The notes: generated by a model not told the origin, from the sequence alone. Shown: positions 26,715 to 35,211, counted from the first letter of the stretch. The stretch is DNA of 64,000 nt from Paraburkholderia dioscoreae (GCF_902459535.1 NZ_LR699554.1:2108001-2172000); one strand, 5' to 3'. Translations and numbers: made by a program.

Positions 26715-27973
26715 GCGGCGCGCGCGAGCGGCAGCGTCGGCGAGACGGCGTCGTGACGCACGCCGTCTCGCAAGCAGAACAGGGGCGACAGCATGCGGTC
26801 GGTGATGACTTGCGTGCCTTCGTTGTCCTCCAGCACCCAGCGGCCGCGCCGGTCGTCGAGCACGCTGATGTCGGCGCCGCGTCCCACCTGCAATGTGCCG
26901 ATGGTGTCCTCCATGCCGACCATCTGCGCGGCATGACAGGTCGCCATCGCGACGACGTGATTCAGCGGCAGGCCGAGCGCGAGCATGCTCGTCATCGCGC
27001 TGACGAGACTGAACTGGGTGCGGCCGAGGAATGAATGTTCCTCGTCGGGATGGCTATCGGGCGTGCCGGCGGGTGCCGGAACGTGCGTGTTGTAGCCGTG
27101 CATGTCGGCGCCGAGCGTGTCGGGCACGACGCCCTCTTCGAGCACGACGCGCGCCGTTTTGAAGCTGAAGTGCGAGCCGTGACCGACGTCGATCTTCAGA
27201 CCGTGCGCAACCGCTTCATGCACCAGCGGATGCAGTTTCCCGTTCTCCTCGACGAAACCGCCCGGATGGCGGCTGAACGGATGCGCGAGAATATCGCCGG
27301 GCTTGAGCGTCTCCACGACCTGATTGAAGATCGAATCGGCTTGCACAGGCAGGCCGCCGCTTTCGGGCTTTGGCCACAACTGGCCGAAGTGGATATACAA
27401 AGGCAATTCCGCCGCACGGCCGATCTTCGCAGCGATCTTCATCACGTCGAGACCCCAGCGCGCAAAGCCGCCGATTTCCGCATGCGCCTTGATGCCCTTC
27501 ACGAGATCGGGATTCGCGCGGATCGACTTGATGGTCGCGTCGGCGTCGAGGCAATCTGGACGATACAGGTCCGGGTAATAATGGCCTTCCAGACCGCCGA
27601 CGAGATAAGCGGAGATATAAGCAAGCACGCGCGTGGCCGAGCGCTCCACCACGTAGTGCCGGAACCCGGGAATCGTGATGCAGCTTGGACCGCCCTGATC
27701 GACAATGGTCGTCACGCCGGACTGCACGCCGCACTGGTCCGCGTTCAGGCCAAAGCGTCCGGTGACGTACTGATACACATGGCCATGTGTATCGATGAGG
27801 CCTGGCAGCACCAGCTTGCCGCTGCAATCGATCTGTTCGGCGTGCGGCGCCAGGCTCGCGAGATCGGCGCCGATCGCGGCGATGACGCCGTTGTCCACGA
27901 GAACGTCGAGGGCTGCGTCGATTTTCTGGGCGGGGTCGATCACGCGGCCCCCTTTGAGCAGAACTTGTGACAT
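26711..27973 (-). CDS. Amidohydrolase/deacetylase-family metallohydrolase
   Basis: 420 aa, dihydroorotase/hydantoinase-like TIM-barrel hydrolase. Metal-site pattern HGH at 63-65 (IDTHGHVYQ), candidate bridging Lys in KGIKAHAEIGG, further His in LYIHFGQLW and LAHPFSRH and Asp in LGADMHGYN. It belongs to the EF_0837/AHA_3915-like metallohydrolases, some of which cleave cyclic amides or N-acyl amino acids. First gene of the operon; start chosen at 27973 because the longer frame runs through the promoter. Confidence 0.85.
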   Translation of the reverse strand: MSQVLLKGGRVIDPAQKIDAALDVLVDNGVIAAIGADLASLAPHAEQIDCSGKLVLPGLIDTHGHVYQYVTGRFGLNADQCGVQSGVTTIVDQGGPSCITIPGFRHYVVERSATRVLAYISAYLVGGLEGHYYPDLYRPDCLDADATIKSIRANPDLVKGIKAHAEIGGFARWGLDVMKIAAKIGRAAELPLYIHFGQLWPKPESGGLPVQADSIFNQVVETLKPGDILAHPFSRHPGGFVEENGKLHPLVHEAVAHGLKIDVGHGSHFSFKTARVVLEEGVVPDTLGADMHGYNTHVPAPAGTPDSHPDEEHSFLGRTQFSLVSAMTSMLALGLPLNHVVAMATCHAAQMVGMEDTIGTLQVGRGADISVLDDRRGRWVLEDNEGTQVITDRMLSPLFCLRDGVRHDAVSPTLPLARAA

Positions 27974-28007
27974 ATACGGTACGATAAATGTCCGGTTGGA
28001 GATGCGT

Positions 28008-28015
28008 GGTGTACC
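28008..28015. promoter_or_regulatory. GGTGTACC site next to the -12 element
   Basis: Sits directly downstream of the minus-strand -12 GC at 28016-28017, so a protein bound here would cover the transcript start. Same core as 28211, 28939 and 15049. Confidence 0.4.
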
Positions 28016-28030
28016 GCAAATTGTGTGCCG
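28016..28030 (-). promoter_or_regulatory. Putative sigma-54 promoter of the nine-gene catabolic operon
   Basis: Minus-strand CGGCACACAATTTGC: GG and GC are 10 bases apart, with CAC after GG and TT before GC as in the consensus. Predicted start near 28004, about 31 nt before the amidohydrolase ATG. Confidence 0.55.
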
Positions 28031-28210
28031 GTTTTTTGGCGAGCCGGTCAAATAGACAATTTCCTTTTTAGAACAACCATTTACAAATTCGATTTTGTCT
28101 CGATGCGTGCCGTACCACGCAAATCCAGAAAGGCATGCGCACCAATTCGGAGAGCGGGCGCCAGGCCGCGCACCTCGAACACCCATCATGCCTTGTTATG
28201 GTGATTTGTT

Positions 28211-28255
28211 GGTGTACCTCTTAATTTGCGACGGGTCATCGATTCGGCCTAGAAT
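28211..28255 (+). promoter_or_regulatory. Putative sigma-70 promoter and operator of the second marR
   Basis: TTGCGA (28226-28231) and TAGAAT (28250-28255) with an 18-bp spacer suit a sigma-70 promoter. A GGTGTACC core (28211-28218) lies just upstream and could mediate autoregulation. The remaining bases between 27974 and 28333 hold no gene. Confidence 0.4.
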
Positions 28256-28333
28256 GGCGCAGAGAAAGTGCGCCGCGATTGTTATGCGCGCACGCGCCCA
28301 TGCTCGTTTATTTTCTGACCCGAGATCGTTCAT

Positions 28334-28900
28334 ATGCGAACCACCACTACCGAACATATCGACATTCAAAGTATCCGCGCAGAGCTCGCCGAACGGCAGG
28401 CACGCTCGCCTCTGTTTTCGCGGCCGGGTTTTCTCATTCGCCGCATGCATCAGATCCACACCTTTCTGTTCGCGCAGGAAACGAGCGAGTTCAACATCAC
28501 ACCCGTGCAGTACAGCCTGCTCACCGCGCTCGATTCGTTGGGCGAGATGGACCAGAACACACTCGCGATCGAAGTCGGGCTGGAGCGATCCAGCGTCGCG
28601 GAAGTGATTCCGCGCCTGACAGCGCGCGGTCTCGTAAGCCGTACGCAGGCCGAGCACGACAAGCGACTGAGGCTCGTCAAGCTCACGCCGGCAGGAAAGC
28701 GCCTCGTGAAGAAAATGGCGCAGGCCGTGCAGCGCGCGCACGATCGCACCATCGAGCATCTATCGCCCGTCGAGCGCGATGTGTTCATGCTGCAAATGAT
28801 CCGCCTCGTCGAGGCGAACAACTCGGATAACCTCGTGCCCTTCCGTCTGCCGGACAGCCAGTTGCTCGCGCAGGACGAAAGTTCGGTCGATGTAACCTGA
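28334..28900 (+). CDS. MarR-family regulator (paralogue 2)
   Basis: 188 aa. MarR winged helix with RPGFLIRRMHQIHTFLFAQE, ITPVQYSLLTALDSLGEMDQ, recognition helix LERSSVAEVIPRLTARGLV and wing SRTQAEHDKRLRLVKLT. Closely similar in its dimer and HTH blocks to the MarR at 14263-14838. It lies between the divergent catabolic operon and the gamma-glutamyltransferase-like gene, so it is the natural candidate repressor for both. Confidence 0.88.
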   Translation: MRTTTTEHIDIQSIRAELAERQARSPLFSRPGFLIRRMHQIHTFLFAQETSEFNITPVQYSLLTALDSLGEMDQNTLAIEVGLERSSVAEVIPRLTARGLVSRTQAEHDKRLRLVKLTPAGKRLVKKMAQAVQRAHDRTIEHLSPVERDVFMLQMIRLVEANNSDNLVPFRLPDSQLLAQDESSVDVT

Positions 28901-28935
28901 GATCGGCGCCTCGCTGCGGATGCCTAACCAATTTA

Positions 28936-28954
28936 GATGGTGCACCATCGATGG
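28936..28954. promoter_or_regulatory. Extended palindrome GATGGTGCACCATC overlapping CCATCGATGG
   Basis: A perfect 14-bp palindrome (28936-28949) centred on GGTGCACC overlaps a second 10-bp palindrome (28945-28954). It is about 80 bp upstream of the putative -24/-12 promoter, a usual place for an activator site, and holds TGGTGC/GCACCA half-sites like those of NtrC. Confidence 0.45.
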
Positions 28955-29029
28955 TTTCAGGCGCACCAGATCGAACGCATTGCACCACCGTATGACACGG
29001 AGGTCGGCTTGAAACGGGCGTAAGGACAC

Positions 29030-29045
29030 TGGCACGAATATCGCA
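29030..29045 (+). promoter_or_regulatory. Putative sigma-54 promoter of the GGT-like/OxlT-like operon
   Basis: TGGCACGAATATCGCA: GG (29031-29032) and GC (29043-29044) 10 bases apart, with the full TGGCACG -24 block. Predicted start near 29056, 24 nt before the ATG at 29080. Confidence 0.6.
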
Positions 29046-29079
29046 TTGAACGCCTCCACGTATTCCTGGAACCCGTTCG

Positions 29080-30708
29080 ATGCCATCTGAATTCTCCGCC
29101 GTAGCCAACCCGCTGAACCCTTCACGCGGGACGCGCGGCATGGCCGTGGCGCCTCATTCGCTCGCGTCGCAAAGCGCGCTCGCCGTGCTGCGCGAAGGCG
29201 GCAACGCAGTCGAGGCGATGATCGCCGCCGCCGCGACCATCGCGGTGGTTTATCCGCACATGAACAGCATCGGCGGCGACGGCTTCTGGCTGATCTCGCG
29301 GCCCGGCCATGCACCGGTCGGCATCGAGGCATGCGGCGCGGCGGCTCAGCGCGCGAGCATCGACGCCTATCGCGCGCGTGGCTACGACGCGATTCCGCCG
29401 CGCGGACCGCTCGCGGCGAACACGGTCGCGGGAACCGTCTCCGGTTGGGAATTCGCGCGACGCTTTTCCAACGACGCGCTCGGTGGACGCATACCCGTAT
29501 CGCGTCTACTCGAAGACGCCATTCACTACGCGAAGCACGGCATTCCGGTGACGCGCAGCCAGTCCGCATGCATCGCTGCAAAACGCGGCGAGCTGGAGCA
29601 CGTGCCGGGTTTCGCGGAAACATTCATTCCCGGCGAGCGTTCGCCGCAAACCGGCGAACGCTTCGTCAACGCGCGCCTCGCCGCGACGCTGCAACGCCTC
29701 GCCGACGCGGGCTTCGACGACTTCTATCGCGGTGATCTCGCACGCAGTATCGCAAGCGATCTCGCGTCGCTCGAAACACTGCTCACGCTCGATGACCTGG
29801 AACGTCATCGTGCACGCCAACGCATGCCGCTCGCGCTCGAACATTCGCTCGGCACCGTCTACAACATGCCGCCGCCGACGCAGGGCCTGGTATCGCTGCT
29901 GATTCTCGGCGTACTCGACCGTGTGCTTACCGGCGACATGGACCCGCTCGGCGCCGCGTTCGTGCATGCGTGCGTCGAGTCGACCAAGCTCGCGTTCAGA
30001 ATCCGCGACGAGCACGTGACCGATCCCGACTACATGCTCATCGATCCTCAAGCGACGCTCGAACCTGCGGCGCTCGACGCAATGGCGCAACGCATCTCGA
30101 TGACGCAAGCCGCGCCGTGGGGCAACGGACGCGGCCCCGGCGACACCGTGTGGATGGGCGTCATCGATAAGGATGGCGTCGCGGTCAGCTTCATTCAGAG
30201 CATCTATCACGAGTTCGGCAGCGGGATCGTGCTGCGCGAATCGGGCGTCAACTGGCAGAACCGTGGATGCAGCTTCGCGCTGAATCCGTCCGCGACGAAT
30301 CCGCTGATGCCGGGCCGTCGTCCGTTCCACACGCTCAACCCGGCGCTCGCCCAGTTCGCCGACGGCCGCACGATGGTCTACGGAAACATGGGCGGCGACG
30401 GTCAGCCGCAATCGCAGAGCGCGGTGTTCTCGCGCATCGCGCGCTTCGGCTGGAATCCGCAGGCCGCGATCGACGCGCCGCGCTGGCTGCTCGGCCGCAC
30501 CTGGGGCCAGTCGACCGATTCGCTGAAGCTCGAAGCGCGCTTTTCCGCGCAGACCATCGATGCATTGCGCGCGCTCGGCCACGACGTCGAAGTGCTCGCT
30601 GCCTACGACGAAGCGATGGGTCACGCCGGCGCGATCGTCCGCCATGCCGACGGCCTGCTCGAAGCCGGATGCGACCCGCGCAGCGACGGCGGAGCGGCGG
30701 GCTGGTGA
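29080..30708 (+). CDS. Gamma-glutamyltransferase-family N-terminal-nucleophile hydrolase
   Basis: 542 aa GGT-like protein. The autoprocessing/nucleophile Thr356 is in PGDTVWMGVIDKDG, followed by VSFIQSIYHEFGSG and a later NMGGDGQPQ loop. The N-terminal block GGNAVEAMIAAAATIAVVYPHMNSIGGDG is typical. There is no signal peptide, so a cytoplasmic acylase/amidase role is more likely than periplasmic glutathione hydrolysis. It precedes an OxlT-like carrier by 32 bp. Likely cleaves a gamma-glutamyl or related amide in the pathway, but this is inferred. Confidence 0.88.
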   Translation: MPSEFSAVANPLNPSRGTRGMAVAPHSLASQSALAVLREGGNAVEAMIAAAATIAVVYPHMNSIGGDGFWLISRPGHAPVGIEACGAAAQRASIDAYRARGYDAIPPRGPLAANTVAGTVSGWEFARRFSNDALGGRIPVSRLLEDAIHYAKHGIPVTRSQSACIAAKRGELEHVPGFAETFIPGERSPQTGERFVNARLAATLQRLADAGFDDFYRGDLARSIASDLASLETLLTLDDLERHRARQRMPLALEHSLGTVYNMPPPTQGLVSLLILGVLDRVLTGDMDPLGAAFVHACVESTKLAFRIRDEHVTDPDYMLIDPQATLEPAALDAMAQRISMTQAAPWGNGRGPGDTVWMGVIDKDGVAVSFIQSIYHEFGSGIVLRESGVNWQNRGCSFALNPSATNPLMPGRRPFHTLNPALAQFADGRTMVYGNMGGDGQPQSQSAVFSRIARFGWNPQAAIDAPRWLLGRTWGQSTDSLKLEARFSAQTIDALRALGHDVEVLAAYDEAMGHAGAIVRHADGLLEAGCDPRSDGGAAGW

Positions 30709-30740
30709 CGCGTTCCCCTTTCAAACTCGAGAGACCGATC

Positions 30741-32021
30741 ATGAACACACGCACACAGACGCTGCACGACGAGACCACCGTAGGCGCCCCGAGCGTCGCG
30801 GCGCACAACCGCTGGCTGCAGCTCGTGCTCGGCCTCGTCTGCATGATGGCGATCTCCAGCCCGCAATACGTGTGGACACTCCTGACCAGGCCGCTAGCGG
30901 CGAAGCTCGGCGTTGCGCTGCCGGAATTGCAGATAACGTTCTCGCTGCTCATCATCCTGCAGACGTTCTTCTCGCCGTTTCAGGGCAAGCTGATCGACCG
31001 CTTCGGTCCGCGTCTGCTGATCTCGCTCGGAACGGTGATGTCGGGCCTGAGCTGGGTGCTTGCGTCGATGGCGACGAGCGCGTCGATGCTCTATCTCACC
31101 TACGGCCTCGTCGGCGGACTGGGAACGGGCATCGTCTATGTCGGCGTGGTCGGTCTGATGGTGCGCTGGTTCCCCGACCGGCGCGGCTTCGCGGCAGGCG
31201 CGGTGGCGGCGGGCTACGGCATGGGCGCGATCGTGACCACGTTCCCCATTTCGATTTCTCTCGCAACGCGCGGCATCGACGGCACATTGTGGATATTCGG
31301 CATCGCCTTTGCGGTGGTTGGTTTCATCGCGTCGCAAGGATTGCGCACGCCGGGCAATGTTGCGCCCGCGTCGAGCGAATCGAGCCGCGCGCACGTGCCG
31401 AACCTGCGCCCGTCGCAGATTCTGAAGACGCCGATCTTCTGGCTGATGTTCGCGATGATGACGATGATGTCCACCTCGGGTCTCATGGTGACCTCGCAGA
31501 TGGCGACTTTCGCCGCCGACTTCGGGGTGACGAAAATACTCGTGTTCGGCATGGCGGCGCTGCCCCTCGCACTGACCATCGACCGCTTCACGAACGGCGT
31601 CACGCGTCCGCTGTTCGGCTGGGTGTCGGACCGGTTCGGCCGCGAGAATACGATGTGCATCGCGTTCGCGCTCGAAGGCGTGGCGATGGCGCTATGGCTG
31701 CTCACGCGCGACAACGCCGTGCTGTTCGTGCTGCTCTCGGGCGTCGTGTTCTTCGGCTGGGGCGAGATTTTCTCGCTGTTTCCGTCGACACTGACCGACA
31801 CTTTCGGCACCCGCCACGCCACCGAGAACTACGGCTGGCTGTATATCTCGCAAGGAATCGGGTCGATCTTCGGCGGGCCGCTCGCCGCGCTCATGCATCA
31901 ACGCGCGGGCAGCTGGACGCCGGTGTTCGGCGCAGCGATCGCGTGCGACATCCTTACCGCCGTACTCGCGCTGCTCGTGCTCAAGCCCCTGCGCGCGCGG
32001 TTTCTGGCTGCGATTCGATAA
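30741..32021 (+). CDS. MFS transporter, oxalate/formate antiporter (OxlT)-like
   Basis: 426 aa with 12 hydrophobic helices. OFA-family features include FSLLIILQTFFSPFQGKLIDRFGPR, GLGTGIVYVGVVGLMVRWFPDRRGFAAG, RPLFGWVSDRFGREN and SLFPSTLTDTFGTRHATENYGWLY. Carriers of this type exchange oxalate, formate or other small carboxylates. Cotranscribed with the GGT-like gene, it may export or import a carboxylate of the pathway, such as oxalate or oxamate; the substrate is inferred. Confidence 0.87.
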   Translation: MNTRTQTLHDETTVGAPSVAAHNRWLQLVLGLVCMMAISSPQYVWTLLTRPLAAKLGVALPELQITFSLLIILQTFFSPFQGKLIDRFGPRLLISLGTVMSGLSWVLASMATSASMLYLTYGLVGGLGTGIVYVGVVGLMVRWFPDRRGFAAGAVAAGYGMGAIVTTFPISISLATRGIDGTLWIFGIAFAVVGFIASQGLRTPGNVAPASSESSRAHVPNLRPSQILKTPIFWLMFAMMTMMSTSGLMVTSQMATFAADFGVTKILVFGMAALPLALTIDRFTNGVTRPLFGWVSDRFGRENTMCIAFALEGVAMALWLLTRDNAVLFVLLSGVVFFGWGEIFSLFPSTLTDTFGTRHATENYGWLYISQGIGSIFGGPLAALMHQRAGSWTPVFGAAIACDILTAVLALLVLKPLRARFLAAIR

Positions 32022-32229
32022 CGATGGTCGAGAAGCGGCACGTCGATCGGCCGGTCGACATATACGGCTAAGGCACCGGCGTCTTCGGCAAATGACGCTG
32101 GTAATACGGACCGATCGCGAGCGGCGACATCTCCCGCGTGATCGAGCGTGTCGAAAACCGACGGAGAAGGCGGCGCAGAGCATTCCACGACAAGCCGCCC
32201 GCCCGACCCAGTGCGGTCGCCTATCCTGC

Positions 32230-32928
32230 TCAAAGCGATTGCAAGGCGAGCACGATGCCCGCACCCAACGCAATAAGAAAGATTGCCGCGCCGCTTGTCC
32301 GTCGACGATTGAGCCCGGTCCAGAGCACCACGCCCGTGAGCGAAAGCAGCACGAGGCTTCCCGCCATCGAATCCGCCAGCAGTATCCAGCCTGCTCGCGC
32401 GCCTTCCGCCCGGTGCAGACCTTCCAGCGTGTTGATGATGCCTTGATCGCGGCGTTCCACGTCGATTGTGTTGCCGCCCTTCCAGTATTCGGCGCTGAGC
32501 AGGTAGCTCGGCGCGATGAACCGGATCTGCCAACGCTCGGGTTGCATCACGGACCGGTCTCCCCAGGTTACGGCGTGCGCGGGTTCGCGATTCGCCCGTT
32601 CCGCGGGACGGTCCAGTTTGAGTTCCGAGCGCAGCCAGTTCGCCATCTCACGAGGAGACTGGGGAGCCGGATCGGGCACCTGCAAGTGTATCTTCGACAC
32701 GACAGGCGCGTCGCCAACGCGAATCTTCATGGTCGCGCGATGATTCTGCAGAAAACCCGTCACGCCGAAGAGCAAGCCCAGAACGGCACCCCACAGCCCT
32801 ATCCAACCGTGAATCCGCCGCAACCATTTGAGAAAGATACCGCGACGGCCCGCTGACTTGCCGCGTTGCGAGCGCGGCTCAGTAGCTGAGGCGCGTGCCT
32901 CGTTTGTTTCGGTTAACTGATTATTCAT
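32230..32928 (-). CDS. PepSY-associated membrane protein
   Basis: 232 aa. An N-terminal basic region leads into a first helix (WIGLWGAVLGLLFGVTGFLQNH), a periplasmic PepSY-like region, and two C-terminal helices (SMAGSLVLLSLTGVVLWTG, AIFLIALGAGIVLAL). Such single-PepSY proteins lie beside TonB-dependent siderophore receptors, as here (28 bp after the receptor stop), and are thought to help iron release or reduction. Confidence 0.85.
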   Translation of the reverse strand: MNNQLTETNEARASATEPRSQRGKSAGRRGIFLKWLRRIHGWIGLWGAVLGLLFGVTGFLQNHRATMKIRVGDAPVVSKIHLQVPDPAPQSPREMANWLRSELKLDRPAERANREPAHAVTWGDRSVMQPERWQIRFIAPSYLLSAEYWKGGNTIDVERRDQGIINTLEGLHRAEGARAGWILLADSMAGSLVLLSLTGVVLWTGLNRRRTSGAAIFLIALGAGIVLALQSL

Positions 32929-32956
32929 GGTCGGGTTGCCGTTGTATGGGTGGAGT

Positions 32957-35125
32957 CTAGAAATCGAGCGTGGACGTCAATTCGAGTGTGCGTCCGAGTC
33001 CCACACCGAGCTGGTTGGATCCGGCCGCGCTCCAGTACCGCTTGTTCGTGGCGTTCTCGAGATTGGCCTGGAATGAGATACGCTTGCCGTAGACGCGCGT
33101 GGAATAGCGCGCGCCTGCCGTCAACAGCGTGTAGCCGCCAATGCTCGCCTGATCCGCACTGTTGACCGGTCGCGGACCGATGTAATACACACCGGCGTTG
33201 ACCGACAGCCCGGCCAGCACGGGAACGCGGTATTCGGCAAAGAGACTGGCGGTCACGTGCGGCGTGTTCTCTGGCGTCTTGCCGAGCAGCGTAGGGTCGG
33301 ACGAATCGACCTGTTTGGCGTCGAGATACACTGCGGACGCAGTCAATGAAACGTCCCGTGTCACATCGCCCTGGACAGAAAACTCGACACCGCGATAGCG
33401 GGCGTTACCGTCCATCACATAGACGTTGTCGCTGTTGACCTCCGCCGAGGGCTGCCGAAGATTGAACAACGCGAGAGATACGAGCGTATTGCCAGGAAGA
33501 CGCGTGCGCACGCCCACCTCTTCCTGCCGGCTGACGACCGCCGGCAGTATCTGGTTGGCGTTGTTCGCCGTGGCGGGCGCACTGCCGGCCGATTCCAGCG
33601 CCTCGACATAGCTCGCGTAGACGCTCGTATTCGGCGTCAGGCGGAAGCTCACACTGCCCGAAGGGGAAGTCCGGCTGATGTCCGAGTTCGGCGTACCGGC
33701 CTGCGACGTGATGTATTCCGAGCGACGCACGCCGGCCACCACCTGGAGTCGCGACGTGAGGTCGATCTGATCGAATGCGTACACTCCGCTATTGCGGATA
33801 TGTTGCGCGAAAAACTGCTTGGGTGTCCCGCTCGGCGTGAGCTTCGTTACGGGAACGGGATCGTAGAGGTTCTGGCTTGCCGTGAAGAAATTCGTCGTGA
33901 AGTCCGGCTGGAACAGCCAGTTCTGCGTGACGCCGACTGTCAGGGTGTGGCCGATCGATCCTGTTTTGAAGTCGCCGTTGACGTCCAGCCGAACATTCTT
34001 GTTCTCGTACATCTGGCCATTCTGCTGGCTCGCCTGCAAAGTGCCGGCCCCCGTGGCGACGTTGTACTTCTGGAAGACCCATGCCCAACGGTCGCGACGT
34101 GTGATCGACTGGCCGAGAGAAAACGTCGCGCTCCAGTGATCGGAGAACGCGTAGTCGGCGCGGAGCAGCTGCGTATTGGCACTCGCGAGTGTGGGCTGAC
34201 TGCCGCTGACGAGGAGCTTTGTCGGATCAGGCAGGGCCGGAAGCGAAATGACGCCGTTTTTCGGCGCCAGCGGAACAATACCCGCCTGCTCGACGATGCT
34301 CGTTTCGATATGTTCGAAGTCGTACTGGAACTTGAGCTTGCTGTTCACGCGCCAGTCGAACGCCGCGCTGATGAACTTGCGATAGCCGTGGTCACCGTCG
34401 ATGGGCGTCTCGACGTGTTCGTCCATTGCGTTCACGCGAATGCCGAACTGGTCGTCCGGGCCGAAGCGTCGCGCAATGTCGGCGTGAGCGCCATACGATC
34501 CATGCGAATCGCCGAGAAGCGAAATGCTGGTCACGGGGTCGGGGCCCGCCTGTTTGGTCACCATGTTGACGATGCCGGCGGGAACCGTGAAGCCGTAGTA
34601 CAGCGCGGATGCACCCTTCAATACTTCGACGCGCTCCTTGTCCTCCATCGGCATCCAGATGTTGTTGTCGATCGGAAGCACGCCGTTGAAGTAGAAGCTC
34701 GAGCGGTTATCGAGCGGAATGCCGCGGATCGAGATGTTGTCGTACGCGAGGCCGCTCAACTGCTGACGCGTCACACCGGCAACGTTGCGCAGCGCGTCGT
34801 AAAGCCCGGTGTCGCCCTGCGCATCCATCACGCCTCGCGTGACGACGTTCACCGTTGCCGGCACATCGAGTGCGTCGAGTCCGCGATAAGGGCCGGTCTC
34901 CACGGTCGTGGGAGCAAAGCCCTGCGCCTTCGTGCCTGTCACGCGGACCGGGGCGAGCTGCTGCGGATCGGATGCCGCGGAGGCGTCGGTGGCGGTATCG
35001 CCCGTTTCCGCGGTCTCGGCAAAAGCTGGCGAGCCACCGATGATCCCTGCGGCCAGCAGCGCGCTAACCAGCAAACTTCTTGTGTCGAGCAAAGCGACCT
35101 TGCTCGCGTTCCTGCGGCGAAACAT
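32957..35125 (-). CDS. TonB-dependent siderophore receptor
   Basis: 722 aa outer-membrane receptor from the ATG at 35125, which has GGGGGG three bases before it; an upstream in-frame ATG at 35167 is weaker. A signal peptide ends near SPAFAE, then a plug domain (VNVVTRGVMDAQGDTGLYDALRNVAGVTRQ, DNISIRGIPLDNRSSFYFNGVLP) and a 22-strand-type barrel ending in the outer-membrane signal LTSTLDF. The TonB box region lies in QLAPVRVTGTK. It is followed by a PepSY protein and preceded by a Fur-like dyad. Siderophore identity unknown. Confidence 0.92.
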   Translation of the reverse strand: MFRRRNASKVALLDTRSLLVSALLAAGIIGGSPAFAETAETGDTATDASAASDPQQLAPVRVTGTKAQGFAPTTVETGPYRGLDALDVPATVNVVTRGVMDAQGDTGLYDALRNVAGVTRQQLSGLAYDNISIRGIPLDNRSSFYFNGVLPIDNNIWMPMEDKERVEVLKGASALYYGFTVPAGIVNMVTKQAGPDPVTSISLLGDSHGSYGAHADIARRFGPDDQFGIRVNAMDEHVETPIDGDHGYRKFISAAFDWRVNSKLKFQYDFEHIETSIVEQAGIVPLAPKNGVISLPALPDPTKLLVSGSQPTLASANTQLLRADYAFSDHWSATFSLGQSITRRDRWAWVFQKYNVATGAGTLQASQQNGQMYENKNVRLDVNGDFKTGSIGHTLTVGVTQNWLFQPDFTTNFFTASQNLYDPVPVTKLTPSGTPKQFFAQHIRNSGVYAFDQIDLTSRLQVVAGVRRSEYITSQAGTPNSDISRTSPSGSVSFRLTPNTSVYASYVEALESAGSAPATANNANQILPAVVSRQEEVGVRTRLPGNTLVSLALFNLRQPSAEVNSDNVYVMDGNARYRGVEFSVQGDVTRDVSLTASAVYLDAKQVDSSDPTLLGKTPENTPHVTASLFAEYRVPVLAGLSVNAGVYYIGPRPVNSADQASIGGYTLLTAGARYSTRVYGKRISFQANLENATNKRYWSAAGSNQLGVGLGRTLELTSTLDF

Positions 35126-35211
35126 ATACCCCCCGATCAGGCGGACACCGCTCCTCTCACCCATCAAGGTGAGGCACCGGGTGTCGGCCTGTTGTCTTTT
35201 AAAGTGCGCAT

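Noticed and set aside
19404..28055. Very long plus-strand ORFs opposite the catabolic operon
   Set aside because: Arg/His-rich shadows of the minus-strand genes, typical of high-GC DNA; the minus-strand frames carry complete domains and ATGA overlaps.
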